DNA of 64,000 nt from the NCBI RefSeq assembly GCF_003935425.1, contig NZ_RHQN01000005.1, forward strand, positions 124,001-188,000, written 5' to 3'. The stretch is from Pseudomonas sp. v388 (GTDB taxonomy: Bacteria; Pseudomonadota; Gammaproteobacteria; Pseudomonadales; Pseudomonadaceae). The notes under the pieces were generated by a model. It did no database searches. It was not told the DNA's origin and saw nothing but the letters and a program-made list of their open reading frames with translations. A program made the translations under genes and the position numbers. Shown here one piece after another: positions 36,397-48,889 of this stretch. Positions within the stretch are counted from its first letter, which is position 1. Each line of letters opens with the position of its first letter.

Positions 36397-37737
36397 GTGA
36401 CCCAGTCTGTTTATGGCAAAAGCCTCGCCGAGTGGAAGCAGGAGTTTGCGCTGCTGGAACCCGTTCTGGCCGGTACCGAAGTCAGTTGGTTCAATCCGCA
36501 GATCGCGCCGCTGGCTGATGCGTTGAACGATATCGACCTCACCGCCGAGGATGTGCGTCAGGCCAGTGAACGCTTACGCCGATTCGCGCCGTTTCTGGCC
36601 CAGGCGTTCCCGGAAGTGGCTGCCAGCCAAGGCATCATCGAGTCCGAACTGGTCGATGTGCCCGCGTTCGGCGAAGCATTGCGCGCCCGCTACGACGTAG
36701 AGCCGCCGGTGCGACTGATGCTGAAAAAGGACAGCCACCTGCCGATCTCCGGGTCGGTCAAGGCGCGCGGCGGCATCTATGAAGTGTTGTTTCATGCCGA
36801 GCAACTGGCGATTCGGCATGGTCTGTTGACCGAGTCTGATGACTATCGGCGCCTTGCCGAAGAGCCTTGTCAGGCGCTGTTCCGTTCGCACCAGATCGCG
36901 GTGGGCAGCACCGGCAATCTGGGCATGTCGATCGGCATCGCCGGGGCTCGACTGGGCTTTGCCACCACCGTGCACATGTCGGCCGACGCTCGGCAATGGA
37001 AGAAAGACAAACTGCGTGCCCACGGCGTGACAGTGGTGGAGTACGCCGGGGATTACGGCCAGGCGGTAGAGCAGGGCAGGGAGCAGGCGCAGAACGACCC
37101 GAACTGCCACTTCATCGATGACGAGAACTCCAGAACGCTGTTTCTCGGTTATGCGGTGGCCGGCGAGCGCCTGAAGGCGCAGCTCACCGAGCGCGACATC
37201 ATGATCGATGCCGAGCATCCATTGTTCGTCTATCTGCCTTGCGGCGTGGGTGGCGGCCCCGGCGGCATCGCGTTCGGCCTGAAGCTGGCGTTCGGAGATC
37301 ACGTGCATTGCATCTTCGCCGAACCGACCCAGTCGCCCTGCATGTTGATGGGGGTCTACACCGGTCTGCATGATGGCCTGGCGGTTCAGGATTTCGGGAT
37401 CAGCAACCAAACGGCCGCAGATGGACTGGCGGTCGGCAGGCCGTCGGGGTTCGTCGGGCGTTCGATGCAGCGCATGCTCGACGGCTTTTATACGGTTACC
37501 GACGAAGAATTGTTCAGCCTGCTACGGCTGCTGAACGAGACTGAAAACTTGAAGCTGGAGCCGTCCGCGCTGGCTGGCGCGCCGGGGTTCGCTCGCGTGC
37601 TTCAGGAAAATCAGGGATATCGCCATCGTCTGGGTATGCCCGGCGGCTTGCCGGCCGGCGCGATTCATCTGGTCTGGGCAACCGGCGGCGGGATGGTGCC
37701 GGAAGCAGAGATGAATGCCTATCTGAGCAAAGAGTGA
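36397..37737 (+). CDS. dsdA: D-serine dehydratase
   Basis: 446 residues from a GTG with GGAGAAAG upstream. It is a PLP enzyme converting D-serine to pyruvate and ammonia. The PLP lysine lies in [18 protein letters not shown], and the glycine-rich phosphate loop is [15 protein letters not shown]-terminal [26 protein letters not shown] is characteristic of DsdA. It is coupled to an amidase rather than to the dsdX/dsdC genes of enteric bacteria. Confidence 0.93.
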   Translation: MTQSVYGKSLAEWKQEFALLEPVLAGTEVSWFNPQIAPLADALNDIDLTAEDVRQASERLRRFAPFLAQAFPEVAASQGIIESELVDVPAFGEALRARYDVEPPVRLMLKKDSHLPISGSVKARGGIYEVLFHAEQLAIRHGLLTESDDYRRLAEEPCQALFRSHQIAVGSTGNLGMSIGIAGARLGFATTVHMSADARQWKKDKLRAHGVTVVEYAGDYGQAVEQGREQAQNDPNCHFIDDENSRTLFLGYAVAGERLKAQLTERDIMIDAEHPLFVYLPCGVGGGPGGIAFGLKLAFGDHVHCIFAEPTQSPCMLMGVYTGLHDGLAVQDFGISNQTAADGLAVGRPSGFVGRSMQRMLDGFYTVTDEELFSLLRLLNETENLKLEPSALAGAPGFARVLQENQGYRHRLGMPGGLPAGAIHLVWATGGGMVPEAEMNAYLSKE

Positions 37738-37757
37738 GAGTGCGATGTAAACACTCT

Positions 37758-37840
37758 GGAAGGGAGCTTGCTGGCGACGCAAACACCGCGATTTGTTGGA
37801 ACAACCGCGTTGTTGTTCGTCGCCAGCAAGCTCCTTCCCC
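37758..37840. repeat. REP-like palindrome after dsdA
   Basis: GGAAGGGAGCTTGCTGGCGACG and its near-complement CGTCGCCAGCAAGCTCCTTCCCC flank a 38-base spacer between convergent dsdA and glpD. Confidence 0.8.
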
Positions 37841-37866
37841 CATCAGGATCGCCGCTGGTAGCCTGA

Positions 37867-39405
37867 TCAGGCTGCCTGAAACGCCGCCTTGCTGCGCAGT
37901 ACGGTTTCCAGATAAGCCTGCACCGCCGCCTGTTCTTCCTGGGTCATGAACAGGCCCAGTTTGCTGCGACGCCACAGAATGTCTTCGGCTGTGGTCGCCC
38001 ATTCCGTGTCGCACAGGTAATCCACTTCACGGGTGTACAGGCCGGCTCCCAGGTGCTGGCCCATGTCTTCCAGACCTTGCACTCCATCCAACAGGCGCAG
38101 ACTGCGTTGGCCGTAGGTGATCGACCAGCGCTTGGCGATAGGCGCCGGCAACCAGCTGAAGCGGCGGGTCAGTTCGCTGGCCAGTTCCGCAGGCGTGGTC
38201 ATGTCTTCACCGCCCGGCAACGGCTTGGTCGCGGTCCAGCTTGGCTTCATGTGCTTGAAGTACGGCGCCAGCTGCGCCAGGGCCGATTCGGCCAGCTTGC
38301 GGTAGGTGGTCAGCTTGCCGCCGAATACCGAAAGGATCGGCGCTTCTTCACCATTGCCCGACAACGACAGGGTGTAGTCGCGCGTGATCGCCGACGGGTT
38401 ATCAGACTCGTCATTGCACAACGGACGCACGCCCGAATAGGTATGAATCACATCGTCGCGGGTCAGTTGTTTCTTGAAGTGATCGTTGGCGACCTTCAGT
38501 ACGTAATCCATTTCCGGCTCAGTGATTTTCACTTTGGCCGGGTCACCCTGGTATTCACGGTCGGTAGTACCGATGATCGTGAAATGTTCCAGATACGGGA
38601 TGGTGAACACGATGCGCTTGTCTTCGTTCTGCAGAATGAACGCGTTTTCACCCTCATAGAGCTTGGGCACGATCAGGTGGCTGCCCTGAATCAGGCGAAT
38701 GCCGTATGGCGAGTCCAGCTTGAGGTCTTCGCGAATGAACTTGGCAACCCACGGGCCGGCCGCGTTGACCAAAGCCTTGGCGTGCACGGAGAACAGGCTG
38801 CCGTCGTTGCGCTCCATGTGCAGGTGCCACATGCCCTTGATCCGGCGAGCGCTTACACAGCGGGTGCGGGTGTGGATATGGGCGCCGTTTTCACGGGCGG
38901 CCATGGCATTGAGCACCACCAGGCGTGCGTCATCCACCCAGCAATCGGAATATTCGAAACCACGGCTGATCGAGGCATTGAGCGGGCTGTCGGCGCCGAA
39001 CTTCACGGTGCGTGAAGCGGGCAGCTTTTCGCGCTTGCCGAGGTTGTCGTACAAAAACATACCGGCGCGAATCATCCATGCAGGACGCAAGTGCGGACGG
39101 TGCGGAAGAATGAAGCGCATCGGCTTGACGATGTGCGGCGCTTTGGCAAGCAGAACTTCGCGCTCGGCCAGTGCCTCACGCACCAGGCGGAATTCGTAGT
39201 GCTCCAGATAGCGCAGGCCACCGTGAATCAGCTTGCTGCTGGCCGAGGACGTGTGGCTGGCCAGATCGTCCCTCTCGCACAGGAACACAGACAGGCCGCG
39301 ACCGGATGCATCGGCGGCAATCCCGACACCATTGATCCCGCCACCGATAACGGCGATGTCGTAAACCTCGGAAAGGGGCGGTGTAGGCACGGTAGCTTGG
39401 GGCAT
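37867..39405 (-). CDS. glpD: Aerobic glycerol-3-phosphate dehydrogenase
   Basis: 512 residues from the ATG at 39405, preceded by GGAGG. It oxidises glycerol-3-phosphate to dihydroxyacetone phosphate at the inner membrane using FAD and quinone. The FAD fold is YDIAVIGGGINGVGIAADASGRG, followed by SSKLIHGGLRYLEHYEFRLVREAL. It is the last gene of the glpF-glpK-glpR-glpD cluster and has its own operator region. Confidence 0.96.
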   Translation of the reverse strand: MPQATVPTPPLSEVYDIAVIGGGINGVGIAADASGRGLSVFLCERDDLASHTSSASSKLIHGGLRYLEHYEFRLVREALAEREVLLAKAPHIVKPMRFILPHRPHLRPAWMIRAGMFLYDNLGKREKLPASRTVKFGADSPLNASISRGFEYSDCWVDDARLVVLNAMAARENGAHIHTRTRCVSARRIKGMWHLHMERNDGSLFSVHAKALVNAAGPWVAKFIREDLKLDSPYGIRLIQGSHLIVPKLYEGENAFILQNEDKRIVFTIPYLEHFTIIGTTDREYQGDPAKVKITEPEMDYVLKVANDHFKKQLTRDDVIHTYSGVRPLCNDESDNPSAITRDYTLSLSGNGEEAPILSVFGGKLTTYRKLAESALAQLAPYFKHMKPSWTATKPLPGGEDMTTPAELASELTRRFSWLPAPIAKRWSITYGQRSLRLLDGVQGLEDMGQHLGAGLYTREVDYLCDTEWATTAEDILWRRSKLGLFMTQEEQAAVQAYLETVLRSKAAFQAA

Positions 39406-39453
39406 CTGGAAGCCTCCTGACTTATTCTTGAGCGCGGCTCGAAAGGCGAAACC

Positions 39454-39479
39454 GAACATTAATGTTCATTTTCGAAAAT
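39454..39479. promoter_or_regulatory. GlpR operators upstream of glpD
   Basis: Two perfect palindromes abut: GAACATTAATGTTC (39454-39467) and ATTTTCGAAAAT (39468-39479). They lie ~50-75 bp before glpD. GlpR sites in enterics and pseudomonads have this TTCG/GAAC character. Confidence 0.65.
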
Positions 39480-39611
39480 CATAGCGCAATAAAAACCAGT
39501 CTGCCAGCCGGGATTGATTGAAATTACTGATGATGAAAACACAAAACAACAAAAGTGAACATTGTAGGGCGAGGGTTGTCGCGTGCTTGCAAGAGCCCGG
39601 ATGCGCCGGCC

Positions 39612-39638
39612 CCTGTAGGCGCCGCCCGCTCCTACAGG
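39612..39638. repeat. Short REP-like palindrome
   Basis: CCTGTAGG (39612-39619) and CCTACAGG (39631-39638) flank a GC-rich spacer just downstream of glpR. Confidence 0.55.
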
Positions 39639-39648
39639 TATTGGGGCG

Positions 39649-40404
39649 CTATACGACCTCCAACCGAATCTTGTTCTGCGCCAGCAACGCTTGCAGCGCG
39701 GGCACCGGAGGTTGATCGGTGACCAGGCAATCGATCAGGGTGATCGGCCCCAGGCGCACCATGGCGTTGCGGCCGAATTTGCTGGAGTCCGCTGCCAGCA
39801 AAACCTGGCGGGCGTTGGCGATGATCGCCTGGGAAACCCGCACTTCCTGATAATCGAAATCCAGCAGGCTGCCGTCTTCGTCTATTCCGCTGATGCCCAC
39901 CAGTGCGAAATCCACCTTGAACTGCGTGATGAAGTCGACGCTCGCCTGGCCGACGACGCCGCCGTCACGTCGCACGACACCGCCTGCCAGCAACACTTCG
40001 AAGTCATCCTTGGCGCTCAGGATCGAGGCCACGTGCAGGTTGTTGGTGATGATTTTCAGGTTGCTGTGGTTAAGCAGGGCGCGAGCAATGGATTCGGTGG
40101 TGGTGCCGATATTGATGAACAGCGAGGCGTGATCGGGGATTTGCGCGGCAATCGCTTCGGCGATGCGCTGCTTTTCGTCGCGCATCTGATCCGCGCGCAT
40201 GGCATAGGCGGTGTTCTCGATGCTTGAGTCATAGGCCGCGCCGCCGTGGTAGCGGCGCAGCAGGTTCATTTCCGCGAGCTGATTGATGTCTCGGCGGATC
40301 GTCTGGGGGGTCACGACGAACAGCGTCGCCATTTCCTCGATGCTGACGTAGCCGCGGTCGCGGACCAGTTCGAGGATCTGTTGTTGGCGGGGAGGCAGGT
40401 TCAT
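39649..40404 (-). CDS. glpR: DeoR-family repressor of glycerol metabolism
   Basis: 251 residues from the ATG at 40404. The DeoR HTH is [53 protein letters not shown]. The sugar-phosphate-sensing domain has [17 protein letters not shown] and [19 protein letters not shown]. It represses glp genes until glycerol-3-phosphate binds, and lies between glpK and glpD. Confidence 0.95.
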   Translation of the reverse strand: MNLPPRQQQILELVRDRGYVSIEEMATLFVVTPQTIRRDINQLAEMNLLRRYHGGAAYDSSIENTAYAMRADQMRDEKQRIAEAIAAQIPDHASLFINIGTTTESIARALLNHSNLKIITNNLHVASILSAKDDFEVLLAGGVVRRDGGVVGQASVDFITQFKVDFALVGISGIDEDGSLLDFDYQEVRVSQAIIANARQVLLAADSSKFGRNAMVRLGPITLIDCLVTDQPPVPALQALLAQNKIRLEVV

Positions 40405-40500
40405 TGTTTTTCCTTGGGCGCCCTCTATAAACGGCACCCATGATGCCGCAGGACCCGATGCCTGTCAGCCCGAATCCTGCCCCGCGCCGCCCGTGCGGAC

Positions 40501-42890
<2,390 letters not shown>

Positions 42891-43238
42891 GGAAACCTCG
42901 ATTTTTGTATTTTTTGTCGGCACCGAATGCATAGCTGGCGCTCATTTCTTCCGTACCGGGAAAACCCCATTCCCGACCGGTTGTAAGACCCGTCCTACGT
43001 TTTTTGGTTTCAGTCAGATCTTCGCAAACGAAAAAATATAGACAAGAAAGAACCCTGTCAAAGGTCGGAACTGAACAGTCAGGCGTATTCTGCCGACACG
43101 CGGGCGCTTCGTCATGACTGTTCTGTAAGAAATTACTTATCCAGTTGCGAAGGCCGCATGCCCGAGAGCGGCGTGGATCAAGGCACGGCCAGTTGAATCG
43201 CTTAAGATAGCCGCCGCCCTAATCGCCAGGAGTGACGC
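42891..43238. other. glpF / ybaK divergent intergenic region
   Basis: 348 bp without a gene. TTCG-CAAA-CGAA at 43021-43032 is a candidate GlpR operator for glpF. GAACAGTCA (43073-43081) and TGACTGTTC (43115-43123) form a 9-bp inverted repeat of unknown meaning, closer to ybaK. Confidence 0.45.
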
Positions 43239-43709
43239 ATGACACCCGCTTTGGACTTGCTGAAAAAAGTTCGCGCCGAACACCGAATACACAGTTACGA
43301 ACATGACCCGAAAGCAGCGTCCTATGGGCTGGAGGCTGTCGAGAAGCTGGGGCTGGAAGCGGCTCGGGTGTTCAAGACGCTGCTGGCCGCCTCTGAAAAG
43401 GGTGAGCTGCTGGTCGCCGTGGTGCCGGTCGCCGGCACGCTGGACCTCAAGGCCCTGGCACAGGCAGCGGGCGTGAAGAAAACCGAAATGGCCGACCCGG
43501 CCGCTGCGCAGCGTTCCACCGGCTACCTGCTGGGCGGCATCAGCCCGCTGGGGCAAAAGAAACGCCTGCGCACCTTTATCGATCAGAGCGCGCAGCCGTT
43601 TCAGACCGTTTTTGTGAGTGCCGGCAGGCGCGGACTGGAAGTGGAGTTGTCAGCCGCCGTGCTGGCGGAACACACCAGGGCTGTGTTTGCGCCGATAGGA
43701 AGGGCCTGA
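43239..43709 (+). CDS. ybaK: Cys-tRNA(Pro)/Cys-tRNA(Cys) deacylase
   Basis: 156 residues matching the YbaK/EbsC family. It clears cysteine mis-attached to tRNA(Pro). Motifs include HSYEHDPKAASYGLEAVEKLGLEAARVFKTLL, the GYLLGGISPLGQKKRLRTFID core and FVSAGRRGLEVELS. It is monocistronic, followed by a REP-like element. Confidence 0.94.
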   Translation: MTPALDLLKKVRAEHRIHSYEHDPKAASYGLEAVEKLGLEAARVFKTLLAASEKGELLVAVVPVAGTLDLKALAQAAGVKKTEMADPAAAQRSTGYLLGGISPLGQKKRLRTFIDQSAQPFQTVFVSAGRRGLEVELSAAVLAEHTRAVFAPIGRA

Positions 43710-43730
43710 CGCGCGCATCACACAGATACC

Positions 43731-43822
43731 GTAGGAGCGACCTTGGTCGCGAAGACTTATTGTCAGGCGATACATCTGCATGGAATGTACTGACCTTTTC
43801 GCCAGCAAGCTGGCTCCTGCAG
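43731..43822. repeat. REP-like palindrome pair
   Basis: GTAGGAGCGACCTTGGTCGCGAAG and TTCGCCAGCAAGCTGGCTCCTGCAG are inward-facing REP-type halves between convergent ybaK and the ABC ATPase gene. Confidence 0.65.
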
Positions 43823-43835
43823 AAAAAGTGCTGTG

Positions 43836-44909
43836 TCAGAGGTGGCTGCTATGCGCCGCCACACTGCCCGCCGCAGGGAACAGCACCAGATGGTCAGCCG
43901 CTACGCGGATGCCGACGTCTTCTCCCGCCATGTGGTCAGCATGGCTGGGGAAGATGGCTTCCAGCTCGCTGCCGGTCGGCAGTTGCAGCCGATACAGGGT
44001 CGCCGCGCCCTGGAAGGTTCGCCCCAATACTCGCGCCTTGAGATCGCTGTTCGGCTCATGAACGATGTCGTCCGGGCGCAGCAGCACGTCCACGGCACTG
44101 CCGCGAACGCCGGGGTACGCACGATTGCCGCGCAGTACGCCCAGCTCGGTCTGCACCGACTCCGGGTCGATCAACTGGCCGCGAATGAAGTAGCCCTGGC
44201 CGACGAAGCTGGCTACGAACGGAGTCAGAGGTTCGTGATAGAGGTTGTATGGCGTATCCCATTGTTCGAGTCGACCTTCCTTGAACACGCCCACATGGTC
44301 GCTGACCGCAAAGGCTTCTTCCTGGTCGTGGGTGACCAGGATGGCGCTGGTGCCGCGCGCTTTGAGAATGTCGCGTACTTCATGGCTCAGGCGTCGGCGC
44401 AGCTCACCATCCAGATTGGAGAACGGCTCATCGAGCAATAGCAGTTGCGGTTCCGGGGCCAGGGCACGTGCAAGGGCGACACGCTGTTGCTGGCCGCCGG
44501 ACAACTCATGGGGAAAACGCTGCCCTAGGGTCTTGAGGTTGACCAACTCCAGCAACTCTTCGGTGATCTGGCGCAGACGTGGATGTTTGCGGATCCCGAA
44601 GCTGATGTTCTGGGCGACGCTCAGGTGCGGAAACAGCGCGTAGTCCTGAAACACCATGCCGATCCGGCGCTTCTCGGGCGCCAGGGTGTAGCCGGGGCGG
44701 GAAATGACCTCGCCGGCCAGGGTGATGTCACCGGCGTGAACCGGCTCGAAGCCTGCGATGGCGCGCAGCGTGGTCGTCTTGCCGCACCCCGAGGAACCCA
44801 GCAGGCAACCGATGTCGCCTGCGTTGAGGTGCAGGTTCAAGTCCTGCACCACGCGCTGATCCTGGTAGCCGCAGGCGAGATTGCGCAGGTTCAGCAGCAA
44901 CCTGGTCAT
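43836..44909 (-). CDS. Orphan ABC transporter ATPase (PotA/FbpC type)
   Basis: 357 residues from the ATG at 44909. Walker A is [10 protein letters not shown], the signature LSGGQQQR, Walker [13 protein letters not shown] and the H-loop VTHDQEEAF; a C-terminal TOBE-like region follows ([10 protein letters not shown]). It resembles the ATPases of Fe3+ or polyamine importers, but no permease or binding protein is nearby. Its start overlaps the argF stop by 4 bases, so it is co-translated with argF; a role in arginine or polyamine transport would be inference. Confidence 0.9.
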   Translation of the reverse strand: MTRLLLNLRNLACGYQDQRVVQDLNLHLNAGDIGCLLGSSGCGKTTTLRAIAGFEPVHAGDITLAGEVISRPGYTLAPEKRRIGMVFQDYALFPHLSVAQNISFGIRKHPRLRQITEELLELVNLKTLGQRFPHELSGGQQQRVALARALAPEPQLLLLDEPFSNLDGELRRRLSHEVRDILKARGTSAILVTHDQEEAFAVSDHVGVFKEGRLEQWDTPYNLYHEPLTPFVASFVGQGYFIRGQLIDPESVQTELGVLRGNRAYPGVRGSAVDVLLRPDDIVHEPNSDLKARVLGRTFQGAATLYRLQLPTGSELEAIFPSHADHMAGEDVGIRVAADHLVLFPAAGSVAAHSSHL

Positions 44910-45823
44910 GCTGGCTGGCTTGGCGCGACGAGAAATTCCAGCAGCGCCTTTTGCGCGTGCAGGCGGTTCTCGGCCTGATCCCATGCCACCGAGCGCGGGT
45001 CGTCGAGCAGATCCTCGCTGATTTCCTCGCCACGGTGCGCAGGCAGGCAATGCATGAACAGGACATCCTCGGCTGCAAGATCCAGCAGGGCGCGGGTCAC
45101 CTGAAACGGTGCGAACAGCGCCATGCGCTTGGCCGTCTCTTCTTCCTGGCCCATTGAGGTCCAGACGTCGGTGCTGACCAGATGCGCGCCGGCGACGGCC
45201 GCTTTTGGATCGCGGACCACGGTGACCCGATCGCCGGCCAAGGCCAGGAATTCAGGGTTGGGTTCGTAGCCGAGGGGGCAAGCCACGCGCAGCTGGAAGT
45301 CGAAGCGAATCGCCGCTTCTATATAGCTGTTGCACATGTTGTTGCCGTCGCCGATCCAGGCAACGGTCTTGCCCTTGATCGCGCCGCGATGTTCCAGGTA
45401 GGTCTGCATGTCGGCCAGCAGCTGGCAGGGGTGCAGGTCGTCGGACAGGCCATTGATTACCGGCACCCGCGAATTGGCGGCGAATTCGGTCAGGTTGGCA
45501 TGGGCGTAGGTACGGATCATTACCGCATCGAGCATCCGCGACATGACCTTGGCACTGTCGGCAATCGGCTCACCGCGACCCAGTTGGGTGTCGCGGTGGG
45601 ACAGAAAGATGGCCTGGCCGCCCAAGTGGATCATGCCGGCTTCGAAGGAAAGACGGGTACGTGTCGAGGATTTCTCGAAGATCATCCCCAGCACCCGATT
45701 CTTCAAGGGTTCAAAAAGCACGCCGCGATTTCGCAGGTCTTTGAGCTCTACGCCACGACGAATCAAGCCCAGCAGCTCGTCTGGGGTGTAATCCATCATC
45801 GAGAGAAAGTGCCTGGCGTTCAT
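44906..45823 (-). CDS. argF: Anabolic ornithine carbamoyltransferase
   Basis: 305 residues. It forms citrulline from ornithine and carbamoyl phosphate for arginine synthesis. The carbamoyl-phosphate site is [12 protein letters not shown] and the ornithine site [10 protein letters not shown]. The length and motifs match the anabolic enzyme rather than catabolic ArcB. It is first in a two-gene unit with an ABC ATPase; argG lies 7.5 kb away. Confidence 0.96.
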   Translation of the reverse strand: MNARHFLSMMDYTPDELLGLIRRGVELKDLRNRGVLFEPLKNRVLGMIFEKSSTRTRLSFEAGMIHLGGQAIFLSHRDTQLGRGEPIADSAKVMSRMLDAVMIRTYAHANLTEFAANSRVPVINGLSDDLHPCQLLADMQTYLEHRGAIKGKTVAWIGDGNNMCNSYIEAAIRFDFQLRVACPLGYEPNPEFLALAGDRVTVVRDPKAAVAGAHLVSTDVWTSMGQEEETAKRMALFAPFQVTRALLDLAAEDVLFMHCLPAHRGEEISEDLLDDPRSVAWDQAENRLHAQKALLEFLVAPSQPA

Positions 45824-46271
45824 GATTAACTACCTTTTTTGCAACAGACCGCAGGTTCTGAAAGCCGGTTTATATCGGGAAACGGGCCTGACCTGCGGCG
45901 AAAGCCGCGTTGAGCGACGAATAAGGGAGGCGCGATAGTATAAAAAAATGTCGCCTCTTACCAATACATGCGTGTTTTCACAGAAAGTGCCTGGAACCTG
46001 GCGTAAGCGCACGAGACACGATCTGGCGATAGCTGCGCGGCAGAGCTGCCGCACGAATGGCAGGCCAATAGCCAGCGCCATGAATCCGCAAGCGAGCATT
46101 TGTACACTGCGTGCACCGCCATTGGCAATTAGTGCCGATCCTGCAACAGTCCACGACCCGCCGTGCAGATGCGACACACTTCACGCTGATGACACTTCGC
46201 CAGTTTCATTAATGGCAGGCGTAGGTTATAAAGCGTTGCACGTATTACTCAATTCAATGAGGGCTGGAGGA
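45824..46271. other. argF upstream region
   Basis: 448 bp between divergent genes. TGTCGC-N8-AA at 45949-45964 (TGTCGCCTCTTACCAA) exactly fits the P. aeruginosa ArgR half-site pattern as I recall it. A looser copy (GGCGCGATAGTATAA) precedes it by 18 bp. The rest (45970-46230) has open frames but no credible gene. Confidence 0.45.
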
Positions 46272-46565
46272 ATGGATTCAAAGGAACGTCAATTAACGGA
46301 GCTTCTCGGGCTGACCGCCCGCACCCTCACGCACCTTACCGCTTCAATCACGTCCATGTCGTTCGAGTTGCTGCGCAGCGAGGACGAAGTCACCCGTTCG
46401 GCAGGTCGGCGCATGATCGACCGCATGGCGACCATCAGTTCCGGGCTCGATGAGCACTGGCGCCTGATCGGTGATCTCACCGGGGTCCACATGGCCCAGG
46501 AAGAAATCGAGACCGTGACCGAAATCCAGTTGCAGCGCAAGGTCGTCACGCCCATCGGCGGCTGA
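46272..46565 (+). CDS. Small conserved hypothetical protein
   Basis: 97 residues from the ATG at 46272 (MDSKERQLTELLGLTARTLTHLTASITSMSFELLRSEDEVTRSAGRRMIDRMATISSGLDEHWRLIGDLTG). It is helical and soluble. GGAGGA lies close before the start; an ATG five codons upstream is an alternative. I recognise no functional domain. It ends 143 bp before the oxidoreductase gene. Confidence 0.65.
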   Translation: MDSKERQLTELLGLTARTLTHLTASITSMSFELLRSEDEVTRSAGRRMIDRMATISSGLDEHWRLIGDLTGVHMAQEEIETVTEIQLQRKVVTPIGG

Positions 46566-46708
46566 GCCGACAGCACGACCAGGCCGTTATCGGCCGGTGT
46601 GATGCGCAACGATTCATGTGACGAACGTCCCTGGCGCCCCGCGCAGTCCCGCACCATAGTTCCGGTTCCGCAACCCGAAGGGTTGCCCTGACCGGACGTG
46701 AGGCTGCG

Positions 46709-48814
46709 ATGACCAACACTCAGCACTACCGCGCCTGCCATTTGTGCGAAGCCATATGCGGTCTGACCATCGAGACCGCCGGCCTGAGCATCACCTCGAT
46801 CAAAGGCGACCCGCTCGACCCGTTCAGCCGCGGCCACATCTGCCCCAAAGCCATCGCCTTGCAGGATATTCAGAATGATCCGAATCGTCTGCGGCATCCG
46901 GTCCGACGCGTGGGTGATCAATGGCAGGCCATCGACTGGCAAGAGGCTTTCGAGCTGATTGCCCGACGTCTGCAGGATATTCAGCAGCGGCACGGCCAGA
47001 ACGCGGTGGCGGTCTACCAGGGCAATCCCAGCGTTCACAACTACGGGCTCATGACCCACAGCAATTACTTTCTGGGTCAACTCAAGACACGCAATCGGTA
47101 CTCCGCCACGTCGGTCGATCAACTGCCGCAACACCTGACCAGCTTCCTGATGTACGGCCACGGCCTGTTACTGCCGATTCCGGATATCGATCACACCGAC
47201 TTCATGCTGATCCTGGGCGGCAATCCGCTGGCGTCCAACGGCAGCATCATGACCGTGCCCGACGTGGAAAAGCGCCTGAAGGCGATTCACGCGCGCGGCG
47301 GGAAGGTGGTGGTGATTGACCCGCGGCGCAGCGAAACGGCCGCGATTGCCACGCAGCACATTTTCGTCAAGCCCGGTGGTGATGCGGCGCTCTTGTTTGG
47401 CTTGCTCAACACGCTGTTCGAAGAACGACTGGCGCGGGGCAGCCACTTGCCGGTGAACGGGCTGGAGCAGGTCCGGCAGGCCATTGCGCCACTCACGGCG
47501 GAATCGATGAGCGCGCGCTGTGGCGTGCCGGCCCAGCAGATACGCCAATTGGCCCGAGACTTCGCGGCAGCCGAGCGTGCCGTCTGTTACGGGCGCATGG
47601 GTATCTCTACCCAGGCGTTCGGCACGCTGTGCCATTGGCTGGTGCAGTTGATCAATCTGGTGACCGGAAACCTTGATCGAGTGGGCGGCGCGTTATGCAC
47701 CGAACCTGCGGTGGATCTGGTCGGCGTGACGTCGGGCGGCCACTTCGACCTCTGGCAGAGCCGGGTCTCGGGTTTGCCCGAATACGCCGGAGAGCTGCCG
47801 GTCGCGGCCCTGGCCGAAGAAATGCTCACCGAAGGGCAAGGGCAGGTGCGGGCGCTGGTGACGGTGGCCGGCAATCCGGTGCTGTCCACCCCCAATGGCC
47901 GACAGCTGGAACGGGCACTCGAAGGTCTTGAGTTCATGGTCAGTATCGATCTCTACATCAACGAAACCACGCGCTATGCCGATCTGATCCTGCCCTCGAC
48001 CTCGGCGCTGGAAAACGACCACTACGACACCACCTTCAACGCCCTGGCGGTGCGCAATGTCACGCGTTTCAACCGGGCGATCTTTCCCAGGCCGCAAGGT
48101 ACGTTGCATGACTGGGAAATTTTTGTCGGGCTGGCCAAGGCGTTTGCGGCGCGCACCGGCAAGGAGTTGAAGCCTGCGCTGGCTCCGGCGCAGATGATCG
48201 ACCTGGGCTTGCGTAACGGCCCGTATGGTGAAGGCAGTTCGCACGACCTGTCGATTGCAAGCCTTGAACGCTATCCGCACGGCATTGATCTGGGCGCCTT
48301 GACACCCAATCTGCGGGAACGCCTCAAGACCGAAGATGGCCAGGTGCAGGCCGCGCCCGCAGTGGTCATGGCGGATATCGCGCGCTTTATCGCCACCCCT
48401 GTTTCCCGGCCCGGCGAGTTGTTGTTGATAGGACGCCGTCATGTGCGCAGCAACAACTCATGGATGCACAACTATCAGCGCCTGGTGAAGGGCAAGCCCA
48501 GGCATCAGCTGTTGATGCACCCGCAGGACATGGCCGCACGCGGGCTGAGCGACCAGCAATGGGTCACGGTCGACTCGCGAGTGGGGCAGGTCCGGGTTCA
48601 GGTACTGGGCAGTGCGGACATGATGCCCGGTGTCGCCAGCCTGCCGCATGGTTGGGGCCATGGCCGTTCCGGCGTGCAGCTGGATATCGCGAATGCCCAA
48701 CCGGGTGTCAGCGCCAATGACCTGACCGATGAGCGAGTGCTGGATGCGGTGTCCGGCAATGCTGCATTGAACGGTGTGCCGATCCGTGTCAGCGCTGCCG
48801 ATGTTCAGCACTGA
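46709..48814 (+). CDS. Molybdopterin-dependent oxidoreductase
   Basis: 701 residues of the formate dehydrogenase/nitrate reductase superfamily. The [4Fe-4S] site is CHLCEAICG followed by GHICPKA (Cx2Cx3Cx~27C). Bis-MGD binding segments include LILGGNPLASNGS, VVVIDPRRSETAAIATQH and the C-terminal domain LLLIGRRHVRSNNSWMHNY. There is no twin-arginine signal, so it is cytoplasmic. Substrate and electron partner are unknown; no accessory subunits are adjacent. Confidence 0.92.
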   Translation: MTNTQHYRACHLCEAICGLTIETAGLSITSIKGDPLDPFSRGHICPKAIALQDIQNDPNRLRHPVRRVGDQWQAIDWQEAFELIARRLQDIQQRHGQNAVAVYQGNPSVHNYGLMTHSNYFLGQLKTRNRYSATSVDQLPQHLTSFLMYGHGLLLPIPDIDHTDFMLILGGNPLASNGSIMTVPDVEKRLKAIHARGGKVVVIDPRRSETAAIATQHIFVKPGGDAALLFGLLNTLFEERLARGSHLPVNGLEQVRQAIAPLTAESMSARCGVPAQQIRQLARDFAAAERAVCYGRMGISTQAFGTLCHWLVQLINLVTGNLDRVGGALCTEPAVDLVGVTSGGHFDLWQSRVSGLPEYAGELPVAALAEEMLTEGQGQVRALVTVAGNPVLSTPNGRQLERALEGLEFMVSIDLYINETTRYADLILPSTSALENDHYDTTFNALAVRNVTRFNRAIFPRPQGTLHDWEIFVGLAKAFAARTGKELKPALAPAQMIDLGLRNGPYGEGSSHDLSIASLERYPHGIDLGALTPNLRERLKTEDGQVQAAPAVVMADIARFIATPVSRPGELLLIGRRHVRSNNSWMHNYQRLVKGKPRHQLLMHPQDMAARGLSDQQWVTVDSRVGQVRVQVLGSADMMPGVASLPHGWGHGRSGVQLDIANAQPGVSANDLTDERVLDAVSGNAALNGVPIRVSAADVQH

Positions 48815-48889
48815 GCGTCAGGCACAGGATTCCGTTACAATGCGCCACCGTGCCGACTACTGTGTCGGAAAGTTCAGCCGAGGTGTTCC

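Noticed and set aside
43731-43740. GTAGGAGCG words in intergenic palindromes as extra copies of the TGTAGGAWG element
   Set aside because: These belong to REP-type palindromes (GTAGGAGCGGNCTTG-like); they lack the GGAAG/GGATG-TTTCTG continuation.
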